Below, piece by piece: positions 30,450 to 39,709 of a DNA stretch of 64,000 bases. The number at the start of each line of letters is the position of its first letter. Position 1 is the stretch's first letter. Under the pieces are notes generated by a model. It was not told where the DNA came from. It did not search any database and worked only from the letters and a program-made list of their open reading frames with translations. Both the position numbers and the translations under genes were made by a program. Source of the DNA: an uncultured Bacillota bacterium (GTDB lineage: Bacteria; Bacillota; Clostridia; Peptostreptococcales; Anaerovoracaceae); NCBI GenBank assembly GCA_927441425.1, contig CAKMKG010000007.1, forward strand, positions 1 through 64,000. Reading direction: 5' to 3'.

Positions 30450-31791
30450 TAACGTGATTGGTATGGAAAAGATAAAAGCTTATATCAGAAAACAGGAAGC
30501 AGCTGTTTTAGCGGATCTGCAAAAGCTGATCTCCTTCAAAACGATTTCAGGTGAAAAACAGGAAATGGAAGCCTGCCTAAACTGGTTCCTGCACCGAGCG
30601 GAAGAGATGGGCTTTCAAGTCTTGAAAACCACCACCAATGACGTGGGTATCGTGGAAGCCGGACAGGGGGAGGAAACACTGGGCATCCTGGTGCACCTGG
30701 ACGTCGTGGATATCGGAGATCCTTGTAAGTGGAGATTTCCGCCCTTTGAAGGAACCATTGCCGAGGGCAGCATATGGGGAAGAGGGACCTTGGATGATAA
30801 GGGTGCGGCGATCATAAGCCTTTATGCAATGAAAGCATTGCTGGAGCTTGGAATCAATTTTCACAAAAAAATCCGGCTCATCGTCGGAACCAGCGAGGAA
30901 GAAGAATGGACAGATATTGAGAACTTCAAGAAGGAATTCCCCTGCCCTGATTACGGCTTCAGCCCGGACGGAGACTTCCCGATCTACAATATTGAAAATG
31001 GATACACCGATGTGGTGCTGGAGTTTGCGGAGAGTGAGAATATCAATCGATGCGGGTGCTTTGAAGTGGATTCCGGAAAGGATGCCAATACCATTCCTTC
31101 CAAGGCAGTGTTAACACTAAATAATTGCCAGTACCTATTTGAGGGAGTATCTGCCCATAGCTCCACACCGGAGCTTGGTGTCAATTCCATTGAAACGTTG
31201 TGCGCCTCCGGCCTACTCAACCCGGGTAAGGGGGAGGCCTATGATTTTCACTTCTCAAGATTCATTAACGAAATTTTAGCCGGAGATATTTATGGAGGAA
31301 AGCTTCACATGGATGAGGAAGAAGGGTGCTGGGAGGGACAGGAACTGGCAAAAACCACGTTTGCGCCAACTGTTCTGAAGCAGCAAGGCGACAAGGTTCT
31401 TCTCAACATCAATATCCGCCAGAATGCAAATATGAAAAGAAGAGAGATTGAAAAAGTATTTGATGCATACCGCGAACACTATCATTATCATTATAAAATC
31501 GTCCAGTATCTGGAACCCATGATGGTGAGCCGGGACCAGAAGCCCTTTTCCATCATGGCGGAAACCTATGAGGATTGGGGACGCTCCAACCGCTTTCTGG
31601 CTGCCGGAGGAACAAGCTATGCAAAATCTATGAAAAACTTCGTCTCCTGGGGGCCTTGTTTTCCCGAGGAACTATCCTGCGCCCATCAGGAAAATGAAAG
31701 AATCGGCATCGATGCTTTATTTGAAGCAATGGGGATCTATACGGATTATTTATGCAGGATCGCGGCTGAAAAGGAAAGGTTGTTAAAATGA
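30439..31791 (+). CDS. Sapep/PepV-like M20 dipeptidase
   Basis: LVHLDVVD, WGRGTLDDKGAAIISLYAMKALLELG, VGTSEEEEWTDIENF. Confidence 0.88.
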   Translation: MLNSNVIGMEKIKAYIRKQEAAVLADLQKLISFKTISGEKQEMEACLNWFLHRAEEMGFQVLKTTTNDVGIVEAGQGEETLGILVHLDVVDIGDPCKWRFPPFEGTIAEGSIWGRGTLDDKGAAIISLYAMKALLELGINFHKKIRLIVGTSEEEEWTDIENFKKEFPCPDYGFSPDGDFPIYNIENGYTDVVLEFAESENINRCGCFEVDSGKDANTIPSKAVLTLNNCQYLFEGVSAHSSTPELGVNSIETLCASGLLNPGKGEAYDFHFSRFINEILAGDIYGGKLHMDEEEGCWEGQELAKTTFAPTVLKQQGDKVLLNINIRQNANMKRREIEKVFDAYREHYHYHYKIVQYLEPMMVSRDQKPFSIMAETYEDWGRSNRFLAAGGTSYAKSMKNFVSWGPCFPEELSCAHQENERIGIDALFEAMGIYTDYLCRIAAEKERLLK

Positions 31792-32555
31792 CGATGAAAT
31801 CAGAAGAAACGATGACAAGTCTCGAAAAAGCATTGTATTTGCTTTTTCTTTTCGGACAGGATCCTTTTGTGTATACCATCCCTCAGCTTGCAGAGAAAAC
31901 AGGGCTCAACAGAACGACCATCTATCGAAATATTGTAACCCTGGAAGAAAACGACCTGCTGATGAAGAATGAAAGGGACAAGAGCTATCGGCTGGGACCC
32001 ATGGCCTATCATCTTGGGGCGATCTATCTGGAGAATGCAAACTATAAAGAAAACCTTCTGATGATCCTTGAGCGCATCGCCATGGAGTCGAAGGAGTCTG
32101 TGGGGCTAGCACGCAGGGAAGGAAACCGGGTGGTGTCAATTTATTCTGTAGAAATCCATCAGCCGGTCAAGATGAACGACAAGCCGGGGGTGTTTTACCC
32201 TATGAACAGGGGGACCTACGGGAAATGTCTCATGGCCTATCATGATCCGAAGCTGGTGGGAAGATTGATCGATCAGGAACAACCTTTTGAAAAGGTCTGC
32301 AAAAATACGATCACGGAAAAGGCGGAGTTGATGGAGGAATACCGAAAAATTAGGGAAAACGGCTATGTGGTCAGCATCGAGGAGACCTTCCCATTGATTA
32401 TCGGCATCGGAATCCCGCTTACCGGAAGCACGGGAGATGTGAAAAATGTGGTTTCCATATCCTTTTTTAAGGAGGAGAATTATCTGGAGAAGATGGAAAC
32501 GCTGAAAGATCTTCTCTTCCGTTATAAAAAAGAACTGGAGAAGTTCATCGTATGA
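31788..32555 (+). CDS. IclR-family transcriptional regulator
   Basis: SLEKALYLLFLFGQDPFVYTIPQLAEKTGLNRTTIYRNIVTLEENDLL and effector domain. Confidence 0.9.
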   Translation: MTMKSEETMTSLEKALYLLFLFGQDPFVYTIPQLAEKTGLNRTTIYRNIVTLEENDLLMKNERDKSYRLGPMAYHLGAIYLENANYKENLLMILERIAMESKESVGLARREGNRVVSIYSVEIHQPVKMNDKPGVFYPMNRGTYGKCLMAYHDPKLVGRLIDQEQPFEKVCKNTITEKAELMEEYRKIRENGYVVSIEETFPLIIGIGIPLTGSTGDVKNVVSISFFKEENYLEKMETLKDLLFRYKKELEKFIV

Positions 32556-32582
32556 CGGTACAATGGAGGCGGAGGTGAAATC

Positions 32583-33254
32583 ATGGAAAAAAACGATCGG
32601 GAGCTTTTGCCGGAGCTGCTGCCCTTTTGGGGGAAACTGAAGGAACCGGAAAAGAAACAGATTTTTGATCATACCATTTTGAATACGTACCAAAACGGGC
32701 AGAAAATCCATGGCGGATATGAGGACTGCACAGGGGTTATCGCTGTGAAATCAGGAAGGCTGCGGGTGTATCTGTTGTCGGAAGAGGGTAAAGAGGTCAC
32801 TCTGTTCCGGCTTTTAGACCAGGATGTCTGTCTACTCTCTGCTTCTTGCATTATGCGGAACATTTCCTTTGATATTTATGTGGATGCAGAGGGGCCGACA
32901 GAATTATTCGTCGTCAATGCCGCTGTATATGATAAGTTGGCAAAGGAGAATCCTGCAGTAGGCAACTTTATGACCGAGCTGATCTCCATGAGATTTTCTG
33001 AAGCCATGTGGGTCATGGAGCAAATCCTGTTTATGAAATTGGACAAAAGGCTTGCGATGTTCCTGCTTGAGGAGGCGAATCTGGAGAACGGGGATACGAT
33101 CACCTTGACCCATGAACAGATCGCAGGGCATCTGGGGAGTGCCAGGGAAGTGATTTCCAGAATGCTGAAATACTTTTCCAATGAGGAAATTCTCAGTGTA
33201 TCCCGTAAGGGGATCAAGATTCTGGACCGAAAAAGACTGACAGAATTCGTTTGA
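32583..33254 (+). CDS. Crp/Fnr-family transcriptional regulator
   Basis: Cyclic-nucleotide-binding-like N-terminus; HTH LTHEQIAGHLGSAREVISRMLKYF. Confidence 0.93.
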   Translation: MEKNDRELLPELLPFWGKLKEPEKKQIFDHTILNTYQNGQKIHGGYEDCTGVIAVKSGRLRVYLLSEEGKEVTLFRLLDQDVCLLSASCIMRNISFDIYVDAEGPTELFVVNAAVYDKLAKENPAVGNFMTELISMRFSEAMWVMEQILFMKLDKRLAMFLLEEANLENGDTITLTHEQIAGHLGSAREVISRMLKYFSNEEILSVSRKGIKILDRKRLTEFV

Positions 33255-33280
33255 GGAATTTTAATAAAAGTACCTTGATT

Positions 33281-33317
33281 TGTTGGCTAGAAGTAAATCA
33301 TATATAGCTAGCCAACA
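33281..33317. repeat. Perfect 10-bp inverted repeat downstream of the Crp/Fnr gene
   Basis: TGTTGGCTAG (33281-33290) / CTAGCCAACA (33308-33317). Confidence 0.7.
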
Positions 33318-33318
33318 T

Positions 33319-33358
33319 GTGTGAATAGGAATCTCCGATTCTGTTCACACTTTTTTTT
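33319..33358 (+). terminator. Intrinsic terminator
   Basis: GTGTGAA..GAATC-tcc-GATTC..TTCACAC followed by eight T. Confidence 0.88.
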
Positions 33359-33482
33359 ATTGTGACTCATTATTTTTTGTGATATACTAATCCAACTTAA
33401 CATTTTCTGAGATAGGGATAGAAATAAGAGAGAGAAAAGAAATCAGCGATCACTTAAATTGAAAACTGAGAGGGGGATCCAA

Positions 33483-34868
33483 ATGTTAGAGAGCAAATTC
33501 AACACCTTGGATAGCAAGTATTCGAAGATAACGCCGGAGATTATGGAGCTGACAGAATTATGTCTAAAAAATAGCAAGATCGATGCAGAGCTTTACACAA
33601 AATATAAGGTTAACAGGGGACTCAGAGACTTAAATGGCAACGGTGTATTGACCGGTCTGACCGAGATATCCGAAATTCAGGCTTTTGATAATGTGGATGG
33701 AGAAAAGGTGCCCTGCGAAGGAAAACTGTTTTATCGGGGGATTGACATTGAAACCTTTGTGGATGGCTTTGTCAAAGAAAAACGGTTTGGCTTCGAGGAA
33801 GCAACCTATTTACTAATTTTTGGGAACCTTCCAACAAGAAAGCAGCTTGCGGATTTTTCGGATCTGCTGGCCCAGTACCGGTCTCTGCCCACCAGCTTTG
33901 CAAGAGATATCATCATGAAGTCGCCAACTTCTGATATGATGAATACATTGGCAAGAAGCGTACTGACGCTCCACGCCTATGATACAAAGGCAAATGACAT
34001 CACCATACCCAATGTGTTGAGGCAGTCCCTATTGCTAACTGCGGTCTTTCCGCTGCTGTCCGTCTACGGCTACCAGACGTACCGTCATTATTTCAGCGGT
34101 GACAGTCTCGTAATTCATACACCGAGACCGGAACTATCCACGGCGGAAAATATTCTTTACATGCTGCGAGCGAATTCAAAATATACAGAACTGGAAGCCA
34201 AAATCCTGGATCTTGCTTTGGTTCTTCACGCGGAACATGGGGGAGGAAATAATTCCACCTTTACAACCCATGTGGTTTCATCCTCAGGTACAGACACCTA
34301 TTCCGTCGTTGCTGCATCTCTGGGATCATTGAAAGGACCAAAACACGGCGGGGCCAACATTAAAGTTGTGCAAATGTTTGAGGATATGAAGAAAAATGTA
34401 TCCGACTGGACAAGCGAAGAGCAGATTACCGCTTACTTGAGAGATTTGCTTCATAAGAAAGCCTTCGATCAGGCGGGACTTATCTATGGGATGGGACACG
34501 CTGTCTATTCCCTTTCCGATCCAAGAGCGAATATTTTCAAAAAATTCGTAGAAAGCTTATCGGAAGAAAAGGGAAGAATGGAAGAGTTTAAAATGTATGC
34601 CATGGTAGAGCGTCTTGCGGCGGAAGTAATCACGGAAGAGCGTAAAATCTATAAAGGCGTCAGTGCAAACATCGATTTTTACAGTGGTTTTGTTTACAGT
34701 ATGCTGGATCTTCCCCTCGAGCTTTATACACCGATTTTTGCTATCGCAAGAATTTCCGGCTGGAGTGCGCACCGCATCGAAGAATTAATCAATGCGGGAA
34801 AAATCATTCGGCCAGCCTATAAGAGTGTTGCGGCAAAAAGAGAGTATGTTTCTATAGAGGAACGGTAA
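33483..34868 (+). CDS. gltA: Citrate synthase
   Basis: LFYRGIDIE, LHAEHGGGNNSTFT, GSLKGPKHGGAN, GMGHAVYSLSDPRA. Confidence 0.93.
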   Translation: MLESKFNTLDSKYSKITPEIMELTELCLKNSKIDAELYTKYKVNRGLRDLNGNGVLTGLTEISEIQAFDNVDGEKVPCEGKLFYRGIDIETFVDGFVKEKRFGFEEATYLLIFGNLPTRKQLADFSDLLAQYRSLPTSFARDIIMKSPTSDMMNTLARSVLTLHAYDTKANDITIPNVLRQSLLLTAVFPLLSVYGYQTYRHYFSGDSLVIHTPRPELSTAENILYMLRANSKYTELEAKILDLALVLHAEHGGGNNSTFTTHVVSSSGTDTYSVVAASLGSLKGPKHGGANIKVVQMFEDMKKNVSDWTSEEQITAYLRDLLHKKAFDQAGLIYGMGHAVYSLSDPRANIFKKFVESLSEEKGRMEEFKMYAMVERLAAEVITEERKIYKGVSANIDFYSGFVYSMLDLPLELYTPIFAIARISGWSAHRIEELINAGKIIRPAYKSVAAKREYVSIEER

Positions 34869-34869
34869 A

Positions 34870-35292
34870 TTATACCCGGTGCTGCCGGATGCGAAAACGA
34901 TGGATATGAAGATATCTGGTAAAAAAAGAGATGGGAATGCATAGGACGAACCATAATGCCGTAAAAGCCAGACAAATCTGGCCAAAAAAATTATAGGGAT
35001 ATCCGGAGTAATCCCATACATTCCAATCAAGCCAAAGGTTGACAACACAGCCTACGGCCAATTCTATCAACGTAATAATGAATGCTCCGACGAAGGCTTT
35101 TTGCCAAAGCGGGGCATTTTCATTCTTGGAGTTCACATAATAAAGAATGATGAAAACAAAGCCCCCTGTGACAATCATAGTCCAGTGAGTAAAGCCGCGG
35201 AACAGGGTTTCCATCAGTCCGTACCCCACTGCTCCAATCATAAATAACAGGATATATTTCTTCCATTGATTCATCTGCGCGATCTTTTCCAT
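34870..35292 (-). CDS. CmpB/PF06541-like multi-TM membrane protein
   Basis: 140 aa, GYGLMETLFRGFTHW, DWNVWDYSGYPYNFFGQICL pattern. Confidence 0.75.
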   Translation of the reverse strand: MEKIAQMNQWKKYILLFMIGAVGYGLMETLFRGFTHWTMIVTGGFVFIILYYVNSKNENAPLWQKAFVGAFIITLIELAVGCVVNLWLDWNVWDYSGYPYNFFGQICLAFTALWFVLCIPISFFTRYLHIHRFRIRQHRV

Positions 35293-35504
35293 TTCATCTC
35301 CCTTTGCATGTTATATTTTGAATTTCAGTGAAAATCGGCCTCACTCACAAATTTATTATTTGCATTCCCATATTGTTTATAGCTGGAAAATAATCATCAC
35401 AGATGATAGAATAGACACAACAAGAAAAAATTAATAATTTCATTTCGATCAATTGTTTTTTATGAAGAATTTGTAAACAGAGGCAATAAGGAGGGTGAAG
35501 AAAG

Positions 35505-37013
35505 ATGAAACCATCAAGGTACAATTTCGTATTTCCTTATCAATTCAACCGGGATTATTCCGTAGTGTACAACGCATTCATGGATTCGGCAGCAATAGTA
35601 ACCGCACGGGAAGCTGAATTTATAAGGACTTGTGATCGAAGTCTGGGGATACATTATACAAAGATCGATGATTTCAAAAACAAGGGCTTTATCATCGATG
35701 CAAATCAGAACGAGCTTTCCATTTTAAAGGTAGAATATTTAAAATCCAAGTTCGATACAAAGCTGTTATCAGTTGTTATCGTTCCAACCTATCAATGCAA
35801 TCTGGACTGTGCTTGCTGCTATGAGAAGCTGAGCTATAGTATGGCTGACTATACTATTATGAATGAGCAGGTTCAGGACAGCATATACAATTGGATCAAA
35901 TCGAAGCTTCCCGGAGTTGAAACCTTGGAGATTTTCTGGCATGGAGGAGAGCCTCTCGTGGCTCTGGATGTGGTCAGACGGCTTGGCGGCATGCTGAAAC
36001 AGCTGGCGGAGGAGCATAACATTGCGTTCGTCTCGGAGATGTCGACAAACGGATATCTGTTTACCGATTCCGTAGCAAGGGAGTTGAAGGATCTGGGTAT
36101 TACTCGATATAAGATGTCGATTGACGGATGCCGGGAAAACCATGACGATCGGAAACGGCACAAGGATGGAAGTGCTACCTATGATACGATTCTGGGGAAT
36201 ATAGAGAAGAGTATCAAATATGTAGATGAGATCGACCTTCGGATTAATGTGGATAAGGAAGATCTCGGGGATGCCTATAAATTGATGAATATTTTGGAGG
36301 AAAAGGGACTCAGCGATAAAGTGATTCCTCGTCTGGGTAAGCCACGAGATTTTGCAGCGCAGAGGAACGATAAGCACTTTACGAAAGAGGAATTCGGCTG
36401 TGAAGCGGTTTATTATTCCTTGCGTCAGGGCATTGGTCCTAAGGAATTTTCGAGAAAGGACTGCTTCTGCCTCGTTAATCAACTGCACAGCATTATCGTC
36501 GACGGGCACGGAACGTTGTTCAAATGTGTTTCCGATACGGGAGACGGACAAAGCAGCGGAAAATTAAAAATTGACGGCACGATAGAGTATAATAAGAATT
36601 TTTATGCCCACGTCATCAATAATCCGCTGGAGAACGATGGATGTGAAAAATGTCCATATCTGCCGCTCTGCGTCGGGGAATGTGCTTTTGACAGAAAAGA
36701 GGGGAACCCTTGTACCTTCGGTTCCTTGACGGAACAATGCTGGGCTCAGTTTATCAATGCTTATGTTGTGAAGAGGCTGTTGAACCGCCTGAACACCAAG
36801 GGATTTTCAACTTCAGGAGATAATGGCATCAATATGGATGATTTAATAATGGGAAAATACAGTGATCAACTGAATCAATTTATCAATAATGCGCAGTCTA
36901 CTGATTATATAGATGATTTGGCCGCCTTGGCGGAGCACTATCATATCACCCTGAGTGATGAGGATGAAAAGCTGCTGCTGCAGTTGATTCGACCCACCGA
37001 GCTTGCACTATGA
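35505..37013 (+). CDS. Radical SAM/SPASM domain protein (peptide-maturase-like)
   Basis: CNLDCACCYEK (CxxxCxxC), WHGGEP, SPASM region with CEKCPYLPLCVGECAFD...CTFGSLTEQCW. Confidence 0.9.
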   Translation: MKPSRYNFVFPYQFNRDYSVVYNAFMDSAAIVTAREAEFIRTCDRSLGIHYTKIDDFKNKGFIIDANQNELSILKVEYLKSKFDTKLLSVVIVPTYQCNLDCACCYEKLSYSMADYTIMNEQVQDSIYNWIKSKLPGVETLEIFWHGGEPLVALDVVRRLGGMLKQLAEEHNIAFVSEMSTNGYLFTDSVARELKDLGITRYKMSIDGCRENHDDRKRHKDGSATYDTILGNIEKSIKYVDEIDLRINVDKEDLGDAYKLMNILEEKGLSDKVIPRLGKPRDFAAQRNDKHFTKEEFGCEAVYYSLRQGIGPKEFSRKDCFCLVNQLHSIIVDGHGTLFKCVSDTGDGQSSGKLKIDGTIEYNKNFYAHVINNPLENDGCEKCPYLPLCVGECAFDRKEGNPCTFGSLTEQCWAQFINAYVVKRLLNRLNTKGFSTSGDNGINMDDLIMGKYSDQLNQFINNAQSTDYIDDLAALAEHYHITLSDEDEKLLLQLIRPTELAL

Positions 37014-37546
37014 ATATTTTTATCAGCGGAGGCTGCAAAAACGGAAAATCATATTACGCCCAGCACCTTGCGAAGAAGCAGGCCTTGGATAATGCACCGC
37101 TTTATTACATCGCAACCATGGAACCTGCAGACGAAGAGGATCAAGCACGGATTCTGCGGCATCAGCAGGAACGGGACGGCTGGGGGTTTACGACACTGGA
37201 AAAGAGTAGTGCCATCGGAGACTTGCATGCTGATTTTTCCGGAAGCTTTCTTTTGGACAGCGTTACCGCCCTGCTGTCCAATGAAATGTTCCGAAAAGAT
37301 GGCACAGTTGATCGGACGGCGCATCTGAGGATTGCCGAGGAGCTGGAGCAGCTAGCCGATCAAAGCGGAAATATCGTATTTGTATCAGACTATATTTATT
37401 CGGATGCGATGAAATATGAAGAGCTGACAGAGTTGTACCGGAAAGGGCTTGCCTGGATCGACAGAGCTCTGGCCAGAAAATGTGATGCGGTGATCGAAGT
37501 GTCCTATGGGAATATCCAATTGTTAAAAGGAGATATTTTACGTTGA
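37010..37546 (+). CDS. cobU: Adenosylcobinamide kinase/adenosylcobinamide-phosphate guanylyltransferase
   Basis: ISGGCKNGKSYYAQHLA P-loop, RHQQERDGWGFTTLE His region. Confidence 0.85.
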   Translation: MNIFISGGCKNGKSYYAQHLAKKQALDNAPLYYIATMEPADEEDQARILRHQQERDGWGFTTLEKSSAIGDLHADFSGSFLLDSVTALLSNEMFRKDGTVDRTAHLRIAEELEQLADQSGNIVFVSDYIYSDAMKYEELTELYRKGLAWIDRALARKCDAVIEVSYGNIQLLKGDILR

Positions 37547-38355
37547 ACTATATACAAGCATTTTTCATGTCATTCGGCATGTTCACGTCCATCCCCTGTC
37601 CTTATCGTCCGTGGAATGAAAAGGCTCGGCATCTGATGCTGGTTTTCCTTCCGCTGGTGGGACTGGTAATCGGGTTCATTTGGTATGGGCTCTATCTGCT
37701 TATGGGCTGGCTCAATATTCCCCTTCAGCTGCAGACCGCCGTGCTGATGCTTTATCCTTATCTTATCACGGGTTTTATTCATTTGGACGGCTTCATGGAT
37801 ACGTCGGATGCGATTTTGTCCGGAAGACCCCTCGAGGAAAAACTGAGAATTTTAAAGGATCCCCATACGGGAGCCTTTGCGGTGATTTCCGTTGGGATCT
37901 TGTTTATTGTCTGTTTTGCGGCTATGTTATCCACGATGGAGCAGCTGCATTTCAGACAGGCGCTGGATATAGCGGTTGGTGATCCTATGCTTGCGTTAAT
38001 TCTGATTCCGATGATCACCAGATGCTGCTCTGCCATAGCGGTGCTTACGGGAAAACCCCTTTCCCACAGTCAATACAACGAGGGGGTGGGTACGACAAAA
38101 CCTCTTTCTGAAGTCACGGCTATCAGCCTCATGGGACTGGCCGCCATTGCAGCAGCGATTGCCATTGGGATGGGGATTTTCGTAAAGGAAGCATCCTATT
38201 CCGTTCCGCTGGTCCTGGCGGCTGCCGTTGCCGCTTACCTAGCAGCAATATTCGGCGCTGCGCGTAGGCTTAAGGGGGTATCGGGTGATCTGGCAGGCTA
38301 TGCTTTAACCATCGGAGAAGCTTTTGCCATCATTATGCTGGCACTGCTGTCATAA
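37543..38355 (+). CDS. cobS: Adenosylcobinamide-GDP ribazoletransferase
   Basis: FTSIPCP, FIHLDGFMDTSDAILSG, KDPHTGAFAVI. Confidence 0.95.
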   Translation: MNYIQAFFMSFGMFTSIPCPYRPWNEKARHLMLVFLPLVGLVIGFIWYGLYLLMGWLNIPLQLQTAVLMLYPYLITGFIHLDGFMDTSDAILSGRPLEEKLRILKDPHTGAFAVISVGILFIVCFAAMLSTMEQLHFRQALDIAVGDPMLALILIPMITRCCSAIAVLTGKPLSHSQYNEGVGTTKPLSEVTAISLMGLAAIAAAIAIGMGIFVKEASYSVPLVLAAAVAAYLAAIFGAARRLKGVSGDLAGYALTIGEAFAIIMLALLS

Positions 38356-38380
38356 TTTCGTCGAAATGAAGGAGAAAACA

Positions 38381-38785
38381 ATGCATTTAATCTTTGGCGG
38401 TGCTTATCAGGGAAAACTGGATTATGCGAAGGAACGCTATCAACTAGGTGAGGAAGACATCTTCTTCTGCAGCGCAGGGGAAACGGGAGAGGGATGTCCT
38501 TCCGGCCCTCAGATCGATTTGAATAAGAAAGCCGTTGCCCGGTTGGAGGACTTTGTGCTTTGCTGCGTCCGCAGCGGTGTGGAAGCAGCGGATTATCTAG
38601 AGGAACGTCGTGAGGAGTGGAGCAATACAATTTTTCTCTGCACCGATATCTCTGCGGGCATTGTACCCTTTGAAAAGGAACTGAGAGCTTGGAGGGAAAT
38701 GGTAGGGAGAACCCTAACCTATCTTGGAAAGGAAGCGAAGGAGGTCACCAGAGTATTCTGCGGCCTTCCGCAAAAGATAAAATAA
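38381..38785 (+). CDS. CobU-like paralog lacking the guanylyltransferase His region
   Basis: MHLIFGGAYQGKLDYAKERY and C-term TDISAGIVPFEKELRAWREMVGRTLTYLGKEAKEVTRVFCGLPQKIK. Confidence 0.75.
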   Translation: MHLIFGGAYQGKLDYAKERYQLGEEDIFFCSAGETGEGCPSGPQIDLNKKAVARLEDFVLCCVRSGVEAADYLEERREEWSNTIFLCTDISAGIVPFEKELRAWREMVGRTLTYLGKEAKEVTRVFCGLPQKIK

Positions 38786-39384
38786 TGGGAAAGATTCATC
38801 TGATTAGACATGGAACAACCGAAGCAAATACTGCTCAAATGTATTACGGAAGCACGGACTTGCCCCTCAGCAACGAAGGGGTTGATATCATCGCAAATCT
38901 GACAGCCGCCAAGGCATATCCGAAAGCCGACGGTGCGATCCTGTATACAACCGGCTTACTGCGGACGGAGCAAACCTTTTTCCTGATCTATGGCTGCCGG
39001 GAGCATCACACGGTGCCCGAACTGAGAGAATACCACTTCGGGGACTTCGAAATGAAAACCCACGATCAATTGATGGAGAACGAGGAGTATCAGGCGTGGA
39101 TCAATGACACGAAAGGCATGACGCCCTGCCCTGAGGGAGAGAGCCCTCATGAGTTCCGTTCCAGGATCTGTGCGGGTTTTTCAATCATATTGGAGAAACA
39201 CAAGAGCCAAGAATACAACGATAGGAACAGTATCCTCGTCTGCCACGGCGGCGTGATCTCTGTGATCATGGGGCTATGCTTCCCCCATTCGGAAAAGAAC
39301 ATCTTCCAGTGGCAGCCAGAGCCGGGCAGAGGATATACGATCCATATTGAGGGTGGAGAACCCATCTCCTATGATGAAATTTAA
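38785..39384 (+). CDS. Histidine phosphatase family (CobC/alpha-ribazole phosphatase-like)
   Basis: LIRHGTTEANTAQMYYGSTDLPLSNEG; LVCHGGVISVIMG. Confidence 0.85.
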   Translation: MGKIHLIRHGTTEANTAQMYYGSTDLPLSNEGVDIIANLTAAKAYPKADGAILYTTGLLRTEQTFFLIYGCREHHTVPELREYHFGDFEMKTHDQLMENEEYQAWINDTKGMTPCPEGESPHEFRSRICAGFSIILEKHKSQEYNDRNSILVCHGGVISVIMGLCFPHSEKNIFQWQPEPGRGYTIHIEGGEPISYDEI

Positions 39385-39460
39385 AATGGTTTAGGAGTGT
39401 TACATTTATAAAGAAAAAAAGGTATAATGATAGATATTAAAGAAGAAAGTGGGATTCCCT

Positions 39461-39709
39461 ATGTTGAAAAAAAAATTTTGGTTCAGTGAAAATGAAAGTT
39501 TTAATATGGATGATGAATTCGACCGTGCAGAAGTGAAAAGAAGATCCGACCGATTCTACTGTCAATATGAGTATATCAAGTGCGAATATGCGAGAAACAT
39601 CGAAGGGAAAGAATTTAGCTGCGAAAAGATGATTGACGGAACCTATAAAGAGCGACCGGATCCCATCGAAGGCCACGGTAAGTGCAGGGCATATAAGGTA
39701 AAGAGATGA
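39461..39709 (+). CDS. Small Cys-containing hypothetical protein
   Basis: 82 aa with four Cys, 4-nt overlap with next gene. Confidence 0.6.
   Translation: MLKKKFWFSENESFNMDDEFDRAEVKRRSDRFYCQYEYIKCEYARNIEGKEFSCEKMIDGTYKERPDPIEGHGKCRAYKVKR

Noticed and set aside
32136-32711. 191 aa minus-strand ORF across the IclR/Crp junction
   Set aside because: Antisense to two well-supported regulators.
35769-36551. 260 aa minus-strand ORF
   Set aside because: Antisense shadow of the radical SAM gene; no coherent domain features.
39461-39709. Four-Cys 82 aa protein as precursor peptide of the radical SAM enzyme
   Set aside because: More than 2 kb away, coupled to a nitroreductase instead, and lacking a typical leader/core layout; kept only as a weak accessory-protein note.
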